Part shown: piece by piece, positions 1 to 8,912 of the stretch | Position numbering within the stretch: the first letter of the stretch is position 1 | How the letters are laid out: every line of letters starts with the position of its first letter | From: a virus | IMG/VR virus record: IMGVR_UViG_3300047564_000767 | Location: 1 to 46,278 of that record | Direction: 5' to 3' (one strand) | DNA length: 46,278 nt | Made by a program: the position numbers and the translations under genes | The notes under the pieces: generated by a model | Database searches by the model: none | The model's input: only the letters and a program-made list of their open reading frames with translations | Told to the model about the DNA's origin: nothing

Positions 1-1
1 G

Positions 2-2959
2 GCTACACAAGGTGCTGTGACAAAAGCACAGGCTGGTCAAACTGCAGCCACTGGTACTGTCTCTGAAGGTGCTCTTGCTGAAGCAGCACAAGGTACAGTG
101 TCTCAGGGTGCCATTGCTACAGCGCCTACAGCACCCGGTGCAGCCACTGTTGCTGCACCAACAGACTTGCAAGCAACACAAGATCAAATGGCTAAGGCTG
201 CTACAGCTGCTGATGTCGGTGGTCCTGCTGAAGCTGAAGCACAAGTAACAGATAAACAATTCATTGCTAAAGCTGCACAGCTTGGTCTCACTCCTGAAGC
301 GCTTGCTGCTACAGGTTACACACTTGGTGCAGCCAACGCTGCTCAGATGGAGCAAATCATTGTTGAGGAAGCTGCTAAAGCTGGTGCTGCTGAACAAGCT
401 GTAGCTGTACAGGCTGGTCCTGCTGAAGAGATTAAGGCTGCTACGTTCACAGGTGCAACACCACAAGCTGTTGCTGCCACTCAATACACACTGGAGGCTA
501 CTAAGTCTGCTGAAGCCACTAACACAGCAGTGCAAGCTGCTGCTAAAGCTGGTGTCATTCCTCAAGCTATTGCTGCACAAACTGCAGCACAGTCCACTGC
601 CATTGCTCAGCAGCGCACAGCGACACAACAAGAGTTGGTTGATGTAGCTCGTCAGAACCTACAGCTTACAGAGCCTGTGCAGGCCATTGCTGCGACAATG
701 GATAAGCTCAATAGCGCTGCTGTTGCTGTGGCTCAACAAGGTAGTTTTAGTCAAGCTCTGGCTACAGCACAGACTGGTAGTGTTGAAGCTGCTGCCACTG
801 TTGCTGGTCAGATGGACAAGCTGATGCAGCAGTTCAATGACGGTACACCTGCATGGGCTGCTGGTGCTTTGCGTCAAGCTAACGCTGCTATGGCTTCTCG
901 TGGCTTAGGCGCTAGTAGCATGGCTGGTGCTGCCATTGTGCAGGCTGCTATGGAAGCTGCTGTACCTATTGCTGCTGCTGACGCTCAGACGTTTGCACAG
1001 ATGGGTTTGACCAACCTGAACAACCGTCAGCAAGTTTCGTTGGCTAACGCTGCAGCTATGCAGAACCTTGAGTTGGCAAACCTCAGTGCTCGTCAACAAA
1101 CTGCATTGCAGAACAGCGCTAATGCTTTCACCTTGCAGGGTCAGAACCTCTCTAACCAACAAGCTGTTGTACTTGCTAACGCTCAGCTTAAAGCTGCAAT
1201 GCAAGAGAAGAACTTGGATGTTAAGACACAGGTTGCTTTGACTAACGCTGCTCGTTATGCTGAAGTGAACAACATCAACTTGAGCAATGCTCAGCAAGCA
1301 GCTATGCAGCGCTCTGCTGAAACTGTACAGATCAACCTTGCTAACCTGTCTAACACTCAGCAGACTGCGTTGTCCAATTTGCAAGTGAGAGCAGCCATCA
1401 CTGGTCAAGAACTGAGCAATGAACAGCAAGTGGCAATGCTTCGTAGCACACAAGCTTTTGAAGCTATGCAGCAAACTACCACCAACAAACAGCAAGCATT
1501 CATTCAAGACGCTCAAGCTAATGCTGCTCTAAAAGGACAAGTGCTGTCTAATCAGCAACAGACTCAGTTGTTCAACGTTGCTTCCGTCTTGGAAGAGCGT
1601 AAGATCAACCTGAACAATGAGCAGCAAACATTGTTGACCAATAGCGCCAACAAGATGCAGATTGACATTGCAAACTTGTCGTCTGCACAACAAACAGCAT
1701 TGGCTAACCTGCAAGTTAGGGCTGCTCTGCAAGGTCAAGAGCTTACTAACGAACAACAGATGGCAGTGCTGCAAAGCACACAGAACTTTGAAGCTGCACG
1801 GATTGATGCCACTGCTCAACAACAGTCATTCATCTCCACCTTCACTGCTGACGCTGCCCTCAAAGGACAGGTGTTGTCTAACCAACAGCAAACTGCTTTG
1901 TTCAATGTGTCGTCTGCTTTGCAAGAACGTGGGTTGCAGTTCAATGCTGAACAACAAACAAACCTGTTCAACACTACAACAGCGCTGCAGCTTGAGACAA
2001 CCAACTTGTCTAACAAGCAGCAAACTGCTTTGGCGAATGCACAGATTGAAGCAGCTTTGAAGGGTCAAGAGCTTAGCAACAAACAGCAAGTGAACATCAC
2101 CAATGCTGCACGTGTTGCTGAAGTGGCTAACATCAACTTCACAGCAGATCAGCAGAACGCTCTTGCTAACGCACAGTTTATTCAGCAGATCAACTTGGCA
2201 GATCTGAGCAACGAGCAAGCTACAACGTTGGCTAACGCTGCTACGTTTGCTTCGATGGACATGGCAAATTTGAATGCTCGTCAGCAAACTGCTGTGCAGA
2301 ATGCTCAGGCTTTCTTGGCAACAGACATGAAGAACTTGGACAATCAGCAACAGATGGCTGTGTTGAAGAGTCAGCAAGTAGCACAGTCTATCTTGTCCGA
2401 TGCTGCTGCTGCCAATGCCACTTCGTTGACCAATGCTACTAACGCTAACGATATTGCAAAGATCAATTCTACATTGGCTTTGACAGCTAGTCAGTTCAAT
2501 GCTTCTGAGAAGAACAAGATTGGCTTGGCTAACATGGACGCTGCTAACGAACTCATCAAGTTCAATGCACAAGAAGCCAATGATCGTGCTGAGTTTAATT
2601 CACGCATGTCTGCTGAGATTAACGTAGCCAATGCTAAAATCTTGGCTGATGTTTCTACAGCTAACACTGCTGCAACCAATGCAGCCAATGCTGTGAATGC
2701 AAAGAACGCTACAGACTTGTCTGCTGCAGCATACGCTCAACAGAGTCAGACCTATCGTGACTTGTTAGAGATGTCTTGGAAGACTGGTGAGCAAGAGAAA
2801 GATAGGATTACAAACATCGCTGTTGCTACAATCACTAAGAATGCTGCTGTTACTGCTGCTGGTGTTACCGCTGATGCTGCTTCAAGCGCTGCATGGGGTA
2901 AGCTTGCTTTTGAAGCTGTGAAGAATTGGGACACAATTAGCGATGTGCTTGGACTCTGA
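2..2959 (+). CDS. Giant repeat-containing virion protein, 5' end missing
   Basis: The frame is open from base 2. The first possible start, GTG at 17, lies inside a repeat that already runs through the edge, so the N-terminus is missing. The visible 985 residues are extremely rich in Ala, Gln and Asn. Residues of about 1-60 carry short GTVS/GA repeats. The next part has two copies of an AKAA..G-type segment ending ALAATGYTL / AVAATQYTL. A segment near residue 290 (PAWAAGALRQANAAMASRG) precedes 21 tandem copies of a 22-residue unit, consensus NLSNxQQTALANAQ, at nt 1013-2398 without an indel. The 22-residue period equals two hendecads and predicts a long alpha-helical coiled-coil rod. Position among late genes and upstream of the internal-protein-like ORFs suggests a structural or ejected virion protein. 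The exact role is unknown. Confidence 0.85.
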   Translation, partial: ATQGAVTKAQAGQTAATGTVSEGALAEAAQGTVSQGAIATAPTAPGAATVAAPTDLQATQDQMAKAATAADVGGPAEAEAQVTDKQFIAKAAQLGLTPEALAATGYTLGAANAAQMEQIIVEEAAKAGAAEQAVAVQAGPAEEIKAATFTGATPQAVAATQYTLEATKSAEATNTAVQAAAKAGVIPQAIAAQTAAQSTAIAQQRTATQQELVDVARQNLQLTEPVQAIAATMDKLNSAAVAVAQQGSFSQALATAQTGSVEAAATVAGQMDKLMQQFNDGTPAWAAGALRQANAAMASRGLGASSMAGAAIVQAAMEAAVPIAAADAQTFAQMGLTNLNNRQQVSLANAAAMQNLELANLSARQQTALQNSANAFTLQGQNLSNQQAVVLANAQLKAAMQEKNLDVKTQVALTNAARYAEVNNINLSNAQQAAMQRSAETVQINLANLSNTQQTALSNLQVRAAITGQELSNEQQVAMLRSTQAFEAMQQTTTNKQQAFIQDAQANAALKGQVLSNQQQTQLFNVASVLEERKINLNNEQQTLLTNSANKMQIDIANLSSAQQTALANLQVRAALQGQELTNEQQMAVLQSTQNFEAARIDATAQQQSFISTFTADAALKGQVLSNQQQTALFNVSSALQERGLQFNAEQQTNLFNTTTALQLETTNLSNKQQTALANAQIEAALKGQELSNKQQVNITNAARVAEVANINFTADQQNALANAQFIQQINLADLSNEQATTLANAATFASMDMANLNARQQTAVQNAQAFLATDMKNLDNQQQMAVLKSQQVAQSILSDAAAANATSLTNATNANDIAKINSTLALTASQFNASEKNKIGLANMDAANELIKFNAQEANDRAEFNSRMSAEINVANAKILADVSTANTAATNAANAVNAKNATDLSAAAYAQQSQTYRDLLEMSWKTGEQEKDRITNIAVATITKNAAVTAAGVTADAASSAAWGKLAFEAVKNWDTISDVLGL
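1013..2398 (+). repeat. 21 x 66-bp in-frame tandem repeat
   Basis: The first unit begins at 1013 (NLNNRQQ) and the last recognisable one at 2333 (NLDNQQQ). The difference of 1320 is exactly 20 x 66 bp. Units are diverged at DNA level but keep the N-L-x-N-x-Q-Q core and the length, so selection acts on the protein period. Confidence 0.85.
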
Positions 2960-2970
2960 AAGAAATAACA

Positions 2971-3174
2971 ATGCAACATATTAAAGACTACATGAAGAAG
3001 ATTGATGCAATGGTTGCGTCAACTATGAAGACTTCTAAACCCACAAAGAAGGGACTACTTGCTCCTTCTAAGGACATGGCAAGTTCTAAAGAGAAACGTA
3101 CTGAGTTGTCTATAGTTGCTGACTATGTGCGAGGTATTCGTATTGCTCGTGAGGAGATGAAGAATGGCAACTAA
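2971..3174 (+). CDS. Small basic protein, unknown
   Basis: A 67-aa lysine-rich protein of the late operon. It starts 11 bases after the preceding stop, with GAAAGAA upstream, and overlaps the next gene by 11 bases. It has no recognisable domain. The N-terminal half is Met/Lys rich, and the C-terminal half looks helical (VADYVRGIRIAREEMKNG). I do not recognise a function. Tight packing between two virion genes suggests a virion or assembly role. Confidence 0.7.
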   Translation: MQHIKDYMKKIDAMVASTMKTSKPTKKGLLAPSKDMASSKEKRTELSIVADYVRGIRIAREEMKNGN

Positions 3175-3661
3175 GCTGACCCCTGCTGATGTAATTAAAC
3201 CTGTAGCTCCCGGTGTTTCTTGGACAGCCCCACCAAAGGGTCGTCCTTGGACAACGCCTCCTAAGTTTGTTAAGGTTTCAGATATTGCTCAAGGATACAT
3301 CAATAATTTGTCATCACCTTCAATGATCAATAGCTTACTTGATGCTATTGAAACAGGTATTCCTTTGGCTGCTCTGGCTGAATCGCTGATGTTGTCCGGT
3401 GTACATAAAGGTGTTCACACAACTGACGCTGGTATCTTGGTGATGCCCGTCATTGTTGAAATGCTCAAGACCGCTGCTGAGTTGCACGGTGTAGAGTACA
3501 TCGTGTTCCCTGATGATAACGAACAAGCCAACACTGTTCCTGACCGAGTCATTCGTGAAGCAATCAAAGATGCTTCTATGAAGAAAGAAGAAACAGCGGT
3601 TGAGCCTAAAGTAGAGTTGTCAGGTTTGATGGCTCGAAAGTCTAAGATGGAGAATATGTAA
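3164..3661 (+). CDS. Conserved late-operon protein, unknown function
   Basis: A 165-aa protein with a Pro/Trp-rich N-terminus (VAPGVSWTAPPKGRPW) followed by a predicted helical domain (DIAQGYINNL, LLDAIETGIPLAALAESLML) and a charged tail. Its start overlaps the end of the upstream gene, and its TAA directly abuts the next ATG at 3661. This architecture is familiar from other short-tailed aquatic phage genomes, where it lies beside internal virion proteins. No enzymatic motif is visible, and the function is unknown. Confidence 0.75.
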   Translation: MATKLTPADVIKPVAPGVSWTAPPKGRPWTTPPKFVKVSDIAQGYINNLSSPSMINSLLDAIETGIPLAALAESLMLSGVHKGVHTTDAGILVMPVIVEMLKTAAELHGVEYIVFPDDNEQANTVPDRVIREAIKDASMKKEETAVEPKVELSGLMARKSKMENM

Positions 3662-5106
3662 TGGGATTTAATCTGTCATCCTTTGCTGGTGGCTTTGCCA
3701 CAGCTTTCACTGAAGACATTGAGAAAGAAGAAAAGCTTGCTGAAGTTCGTGGCATCAGTGGTGTCAAGAACATGGCTGATACGTACAAGACAGTGATGGC
3801 TGAGAATCGAAAGCTCAAGAGTGATCTAGTTGAGAACGTGAACGTCCTTCAGCAGTATGACCCCACAGCTACCGATCAAGAATTGTTTGAGATTGCAAAG
3901 TCTAAACCATTGATGGACATCATTGCTGCTAAAGTAAAAGACGGTGACTTTAAAGATGGTGGATTCAAGCTGTCTGACTATGCTCGTGTTGTTAAAGACA
4001 ACAGCACTGCCACCGCTTTGGAGCGTGTTGAAGAGATGTTCAAGCTGCCTAAAGTAGAGGCTGCTGCTCCTGCTGAGATTAAAAAGACAGGTAACGTCAT
4101 CAGAGACATTACTGCAACTGCTGGTAGCAAAGCAGGCGAACGTGCTGCTCGTGAAACAGCTGCTGCACTTGGTGTTACCTTGGAAGATTTGAGGGCTGCT
4201 AAGGCTTTCAAGACTCCTGATCTGACCAGTGCTGCTACGGTTAATATGGAAGCTATTCAGAAGCAACCACAAAACGCCAAAGACATTAAAGACAAACTGG
4301 ATGTTGATGTCATTCAAGCGGCTCAAAAGTTTGGTGAAAACAGTCCTCAGTATGTTGAAGCTAAAAAGAAGGTTGATGTTGTAAAGACACAGATCGATAA
4401 ACTTGAAGGTGTTGTGGATAAGTCTTTGGAAGCTCGTGTCAATCGGTTGATGGTGCAGAGAGCAGACACTACAGACACCGCACAGATCAAATCTTTGGAC
4501 AATGAGATTAAGTCTTTACAGTCTTCCATTAAGCAACATAACCAAGCCACTCGTGCCACCGATCCTAAAGAGAAGCAAGAGACATACGCTAAAATGAAGA
4601 CAAGCGTCAACGACTATGTCAACACTCGTATGAAAGAAGACAAGGGTTTTGATTGGAACAAGTACGTCGACTTCAAAACCTTTACTGACCCTGCCACAGA
4701 CACCACAATCACTTCACGCACACAGAAGGCTGGGTTGAGTATTGAACAACAACGAGAGTTGTTTGCTAAAGAACGTCAACTCACAGCACAGGCTTTGAAG
4801 GCTAACGGTTATGTGTTATCGGACGGTACACCTCGTACACCTGTCGCTCAACAGTTGATGCTCAACTTCAACATCTCTGCTAATGAGTTGGCGACAAATG
4901 AAGCACCAACAGAGAAGCCATTGCCGATGGCTAATGCTGCACCTACCACACCTGCGCCAGCACAACCTGCTGCTGCTGCGGCACCAGCACAAGGTAAGGC
5001 ACCAACACAAGCCGCTATCGATTTATTGAAGGCGAATCCTAAACTTGCTGCTGAGTTTGAAAAGAAGTATCCCGGCTATTCGGCAAAGACATATCTCGGA
5101 AAATAA
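3661..5106 (+). CDS. Coiled-coil virion protein, probable internal/ejection protein
   Basis: The protein has 481 aa. The N-terminus is glycine/phenylalanine-rich (GFNLSSFAGGFATAF). A long charged helical middle follows, with heptad-like Lys/Asp/Leu patterning. After it comes an Ala/Pro-rich linker at about residues 420-450 and a short C-terminal module (IDLLKANPKLAAEFEKKYPG). The ATG follows the upstream TAA without a gap. The arrangement of coiled coil, Ala-Pro linker and small C-terminal motif is typical of internal or ejection proteins of short-tailed phages. This is inferred from composition and position only. Confidence 0.75.
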   Translation: MGFNLSSFAGGFATAFTEDIEKEEKLAEVRGISGVKNMADTYKTVMAENRKLKSDLVENVNVLQQYDPTATDQELFEIAKSKPLMDIIAAKVKDGDFKDGGFKLSDYARVVKDNSTATALERVEEMFKLPKVEAAAPAEIKKTGNVIRDITATAGSKAGERAARETAAALGVTLEDLRAAKAFKTPDLTSAATVNMEAIQKQPQNAKDIKDKLDVDVIQAAQKFGENSPQYVEAKKKVDVVKTQIDKLEGVVDKSLEARVNRLMVQRADTTDTAQIKSLDNEIKSLQSSIKQHNQATRATDPKEKQETYAKMKTSVNDYVNTRMKEDKGFDWNKYVDFKTFTDPATDTTITSRTQKAGLSIEQQRELFAKERQLTAQALKANGYVLSDGTPRTPVAQQLMLNFNISANELATNEAPTEKPLPMANAAPTTPAPAQPAAAAAPAQGKAPTQAAIDLLKANPKLAAEFEKKYPGYSAKTYLGK

Positions 5107-5109
5107 TAC

Positions 5110-8100
5110 ATGGCAAATATATTTGACCAGTTCGATGAACAACCAGCAACGCCTGTAACATCTACTCAGTCGTCAAACATCTTTGATCAGTTTGATGAGG
5201 AAAAGCCTAAACGGGTTGAGGCTGCTAAACCAACACCACAACAGATTGAGCGTATGGCTTCACAGCCTGTACCAAGCGTCACAGCCCCCATCACTGGTGA
5301 GGGTGGTGCTGCCTTTGGTATGGTGCCTAAGCAGGCTGCTAAGGCTCCTGTTGTTCAACCTAAGAAGCCTGTTGAGGTGGCAACTGGTAGAGACTTTACA
5401 GCCTTAGATGAAGCTGTTGAGAAGCTGACACCTAAACCACAACCAAGCGTCACTGCTCCTGTTGAGGGTGAAGGTGGTGCTGCGTTTGGTATGGTGCCTA
5501 AGCAGAAGTTTGGTGGACGCAATGAAGGTTTGACACCTAAGATTGCTGCACAGTCTCCAGAGATTGTTCAGTTTGCTACAGACTATTTCAAGTCTAGCCG
5601 TCCTAACAAACCCATCCCTAAAGATCCTGTAAAGTTGATGGAAGAGTTTCGTTCATCTTTCAACAAAGATACTCTTGATGAAGTGGCTACGTTGACACGC
5701 CTTGCAAACGCCTCTCCCCAGCAGCGAGAGATGGAGGTGAAAGCTCGTGAGGTTGCCAAGGGTATGGGTAGTAATGTGTTAGAGACAGTAGCAACGGTAG
5801 CTACAGACCCCTTTACATATGTAGGTGGTGGCGCTGGTTTCATGTACAAGCAAGCTGCTCTGCGCACAACACAATCGTTAGCACGTACACAACTTAAAAC
5901 TGCTGCTGTCACTGCAGCCACTGAAGGTGCTGTTGCTGCTGGTACAAACATTGTTCAACAGAAACAAGACGTTGAATTGGCAGTGCGTGATGAAGTGAAT
6001 TATGTAGAGACAGCAGTTGTTGCAGGCTTGAGTATGGCTGTTGAGGGTGCTGTTGCTGCAAAGACTGTTGCTGGTGGTGGTAAGCGTGTACAAGAGCGTA
6101 TCCAAGACTTGAGAGCTACAGCTAAACCTGCTGAAGTTGACAAAGCCACTGAAGACTTTAAAGCCAAGTTTGCTGAGAAAGAAAAGCAAGTGTTGGCTCC
6201 GTTGTTTGAGTCGTCTGCTAAGCGTCAAGCTGCACGTGAAGCTACGTTCGACACAGTGTCACCACCTACAGGCGCTATGGAGTCTGTGCTGAAGAAGCCC
6301 ATTGTCGATGACATCTTCAAGGTAGCTAAACAACTCTTCACAGACAACCCAGATCTACGTCCCAACCTTGAAGAAGTTAGAACAGTGCAGGGTATTGTTG
6401 ATGCTTTGAATGTTGCAGACGAAGATGTCATTCAACAGGCTGCATTACGTGCTGGTGTTAAACCTGCAGACTTCCTTGAGATGTTTAAGGTGCAGGCTTC
6501 AGAGGCTGGTGCATTCCTGCAACAAGCTAAGTCTACAGCTGACATGTTGCGTAAGCTCACCAAAGGCGATCCAGCGTTGGAGGATGCCTTCACTCGTATG
6601 TTGAACGCTGGTGCTGGTACAGAATACTTGTCAGGTAAGATTCTTGGTGGTGTCAAGGCCACAACAGGCGCTTCAGTTGGTGCATCCACTGCAGGCTTGA
6701 GCACTGCTGTAATGAACGCTATTGGTTTGACAGGTACTCTTGGTATTCAGGTTGCTGGCGATGTGATGGAAGCGACGATTAAGTCTGCTGGTCGCATGGT
6801 CAATGACTTGCGTGGTGGTGGTGCTCCTGTCAATGCTGCACGTGTGCAGGAAGAGATTGGGACCATCTTTGCTGACGGTGGTTTTGTGCTGTCTAAGTTG
6901 ATGGATGCAGGCTACACCAAAGAGTTGGCTGACATGGCGTTGAAGAATAATCCACGTCTTAACAACCTCATCACCAACGTAGGTGCTGAAGTGGAGACAC
7001 AAGGTGGTGGTGCAGTTAACGATGTGATACGTACACTGAACATCTTCAACCGTGCAGTTGATGGTGTTGTTCGTGCTCCAATCTTTATCCAGAGTGTGAA
7101 GAACCGCATGAAAGATGTTGGTCTTGACTTTGAAGACTTCATTGCTAACGACAAACCTGTGCCAACATCGCTACTTAAAGCTGCTGCTGAAGACACGATG
7201 AAGATGACCTTCTCTTATTCATTCAAGCAGACTGGTGAGAAAAGCATTGAAGGGTTGTCAGAGGACTTAGCTTTCAAAGTGTTGCAGACCATCAACACCA
7301 ACGCTGGTACGGGTGTTATCAAAGACTTCGTAGCCCCGTTTATTCGCTTCCAACTCAACGCTGTTCGTTACACCTATCGTATGACACCGATGAGCGGGTT
7401 GGGTGGTTATCAAGAACTGAAACAGGCTGCTAAGCTTCGTGATCAGGGCAAGACACTTGAAGCCGCTGGTATGTCCTATGATGGTAAACGCAAGGTGTTG
7501 GATAGTACTGTAGGTACAGCAGCCATTGTTGCTGGTATGGCTTTCCGTGAAGACAATGCTGACGTTGCTTTCTATCAATATAAAGACAATGATGGTAACG
7601 TCAAAGATGGTAGTACCCTGTTCCCATATGTGAACATCATGGCACTGGCTGAAGCATCTTTGGTAATGAAGGACATTGGTAAAGAACTTTGGTATACAAC
7701 AACAATGTCACCAGAAGAACGTGCAACAGAAGCTACAAAGATTAAAGATCAAGCTGACGGATTGGACGCTAACGATCCACAGAAGCAGAAGCTCACTAAC
7801 CAATATGAGTTGCTACAGCTTGGACGTGTGCGTAACTTTGAAGGTACAAAGTTTGCTGAGATCATTGCAGGTCTTGGTCGTTCTGCTGGTACGCAGAAGT
7901 CTGTGCTCAATACTCTTGCTGAGACAGTAGAGGGTGGTATCACTGAGAGTATGGAGAAGAAGGGTGGTCAAGTTGTTGGTGATTTCATCAGCCGTTTCGA
8001 TAACGTACTCAACCCAATCTATGACGCATATAACTTCTTGCGTGATGATATGCGTGTGGTGGACCCTAAAGCTTCTACAGCATTGGCTGGTCAAGTGTCA

Positions 8101-8697
8101 CCGGGTGTTGAAGCTGCTGCTGCTACCATTGCTGCACCTATACCGGGTGCTCGTGACCTGCTACAGAGCCGTCCTAGCCTCTTCCAAGCCACAGAACAGA
8201 AGGCACCATCGGTGGCTAGACAGTTTACTGGTGTTCGTCCTACACCACCTACATCAGCGATTGAAAAGGAACTTGTACGCCTTAACATCCAGCCCTATTC
8301 TGTTGTGAAGACACTGGGTAATAGAGACTTGGATAATATGCGTGTTGAGTTGGCTGCACCAGAGTTCAGAGGTGCTGTCACTGAGTTGATCAATAGTCCA
8401 GACTACAAAGCTAAGTCTGCTAACGAACAACAAGTGGAGATTAAAGACACAATGAACAAGGTGTTGGGTGCATATAAAGCAGACGCACAAGAATTGTTCC
8501 TGCAGAAGTTTGGACAATCAGCTATCGATGCTCTGTACGAGAAAGCTCCTAACAAGGCTGCACAGGAAGATGCTTTTGTACGTGCGTTCAAGCGTAAGCC
8601 AACAACAAACGCTGATAAGTTTGCCATCATTGAGGGAGACTTCAAAGACATTGGTGTTGTCGGTAAAGCTAAGGGTGGACTAGCAAGTCGTCGGTGA
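5110..8697 (+). CDS. 1195-aa internal-virion-type (large polyvalent-like) protein
   Basis: This is the largest complete protein in the window and the last of the late run. Residues 1-32 contain NIFDQFDE twice. A 21-residue module, PSVTAPxxGEGGAAFGMVPKQ, occurs twice in the first 130 residues within a Pro/Lys-rich linker. Helical regions follow, with small-residue stretches that could insert into membranes (TAGLSTAVMNAIGLTGTLG, and STVGTAAIVAGMAF near residue 800). The C-terminus ends KAKGGLASRR, the AKGG motif shared with other proteins here. Size, context and the region around residues 700-860 resemble large polyvalent proteins that phages eject with their DNA. I see no catalytic motif. A terminator follows at 8711. 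Confidence 0.8.
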   Translation: MANIFDQFDEQPATPVTSTQSSNIFDQFDEEKPKRVEAAKPTPQQIERMASQPVPSVTAPITGEGGAAFGMVPKQAAKAPVVQPKKPVEVATGRDFTALDEAVEKLTPKPQPSVTAPVEGEGGAAFGMVPKQKFGGRNEGLTPKIAAQSPEIVQFATDYFKSSRPNKPIPKDPVKLMEEFRSSFNKDTLDEVATLTRLANASPQQREMEVKAREVAKGMGSNVLETVATVATDPFTYVGGGAGFMYKQAALRTTQSLARTQLKTAAVTAATEGAVAAGTNIVQQKQDVELAVRDEVNYVETAVVAGLSMAVEGAVAAKTVAGGGKRVQERIQDLRATAKPAEVDKATEDFKAKFAEKEKQVLAPLFESSAKRQAAREATFDTVSPPTGAMESVLKKPIVDDIFKVAKQLFTDNPDLRPNLEEVRTVQGIVDALNVADEDVIQQAALRAGVKPADFLEMFKVQASEAGAFLQQAKSTADMLRKLTKGDPALEDAFTRMLNAGAGTEYLSGKILGGVKATTGASVGASTAGLSTAVMNAIGLTGTLGIQVAGDVMEATIKSAGRMVNDLRGGGAPVNAARVQEEIGTIFADGGFVLSKLMDAGYTKELADMALKNNPRLNNLITNVGAEVETQGGGAVNDVIRTLNIFNRAVDGVVRAPIFIQSVKNRMKDVGLDFEDFIANDKPVPTSLLKAAAEDTMKMTFSYSFKQTGEKSIEGLSEDLAFKVLQTINTNAGTGVIKDFVAPFIRFQLNAVRYTYRMTPMSGLGGYQELKQAAKLRDQGKTLEAAGMSYDGKRKVLDSTVGTAAIVAGMAFREDNADVAFYQYKDNDGNVKDGSTLFPYVNIMALAEASLVMKDIGKELWYTTTMSPEERATEATKIKDQADGLDANDPQKQKLTNQYELLQLGRVRNFEGTKFAEIIAGLGRSAGTQKSVLNTLAETVEGGITESMEKKGGQVVGDFISRFDNVLNPIYDAYNFLRDDMRVVDPKASTALAGQVSPGVEAAAATIAAPIPGARDLLQSRPSLFQATEQKAPSVARQFTGVRPTPPTSAIEKELVRLNIQPYSVVKTLGNRDLDNMRVELAAPEFRGAVTELINSPDYKAKSANEQQVEIKDTMNKVLGAYKADAQELFLQKFGQSAIDALYEKAPNKAAQEDAFVRAFKRKPTTNADKFAIIEGDFKDIGVVGKAKGGLASRR

Positions 8698-8710
8698 TAA
8701 GTACAGACGA

Positions 8711-8742
8711 AAAAAAAGGCAGCCGATGAAGCTGCCTTTTTT
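8711..8742. terminator. Bidirectional intrinsic terminator
   Basis: The stem is GGCAGC (8718-8723) with GCTGCC (8731-8736), with an A-tract on the left (8711-8717) and a T-tract on the right (8737-8742). The hairpin therefore has a U-run when transcribed in either direction. It ends the rightward late operon (stop at 8697) and the leftward early transcript just after tRNA-Trp. Confidence 0.9.
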
Positions 8743-8746
8743 GTTT

Positions 8747-8822
8747 TGGCATACCGGGTACGACTCGAACGTACAACCTACGGATTTGGAATCCGTTGCT
8801 CTGCCAATTGAGCTACCAGCAC
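8747..8822 (-). tRNA. tRNA-Trp (CCA anticodon)
   Basis: A complete 76-nt cloverleaf reads on the minus strand. The acceptor GTGCTGG pairs with CCGGTAT (four Watson-Crick and three G-U pairs). The D-stem is GCTC/GAGC, the anticodon stem ACGGA/TCCGT with loop TTCCAAA (anticodon CCA), and the T-stem GTACG/CGTAC with loop TTCGAGT. Discriminator G and an encoded CCA tail are present. The three wobble pairs in the acceptor stem are unusual. It is the last gene of the leftward transcript, just before the terminator. Confidence 0.93.
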
Positions 8823-8829
8823 ACGTAAA

Positions 8830-8900
8830 TGGAAGCGGGGGAAGTACTCGAAACTTCTGCGTAGAGCTTATGAGACTTACGGATACCCTGAATCCCCGCT
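8830..8900 (-). tRNA. tRNA-Met-like element (CAT) with degenerate D-arm
   Basis: On the minus strand the acceptor AGCGGGG (8894-8900) pairs perfectly with CCCCGCT (8834-8840), followed by discriminator T and encoded CCA (8830-8832). The T-arm is perfect: GAAGT, loop TTCGAGT, ACTTC. At the canonical 10-nt distance from the T-stem is loop CTCATAA, giving anticodon CAT. The anticodon stem pairs only in its upper part, unless a C is bulged to give a longer CGTAAGT / GCT(c)TACG stem. The space for the D-arm is about 5 nt short and has no good stem. It may be a non-canonical functional tRNA, a decaying tRNA pseudogene or a tRNA-mimicking processing signal. It lies 7 nt from tRNA-Trp. Confidence 0.6.
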
Positions 8901-8912
8901 GTCAATGTTATA

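Noticed and set aside
1013-2398. CRISPR-like array because of regular 66-bp spacing
   Set aside because: The repeats are diverged, in frame and continuous coding; there are no spacer/repeat boundaries and no cas genes.
1826-2572. 248-codon and other long minus-strand ORFs opposite the repeat protein
   Set aside because: Produced by the GCT/CAG-rich repeat codons on the other strand; Cys/Ser/Leu low complexity.
8747-8822. tRNA-Trp as the integrase attP
   Set aside because: The tRNA is complete with its own CCA end and lies 17 kb from int; no supporting repeat seen. Cannot be excluded without an attB.
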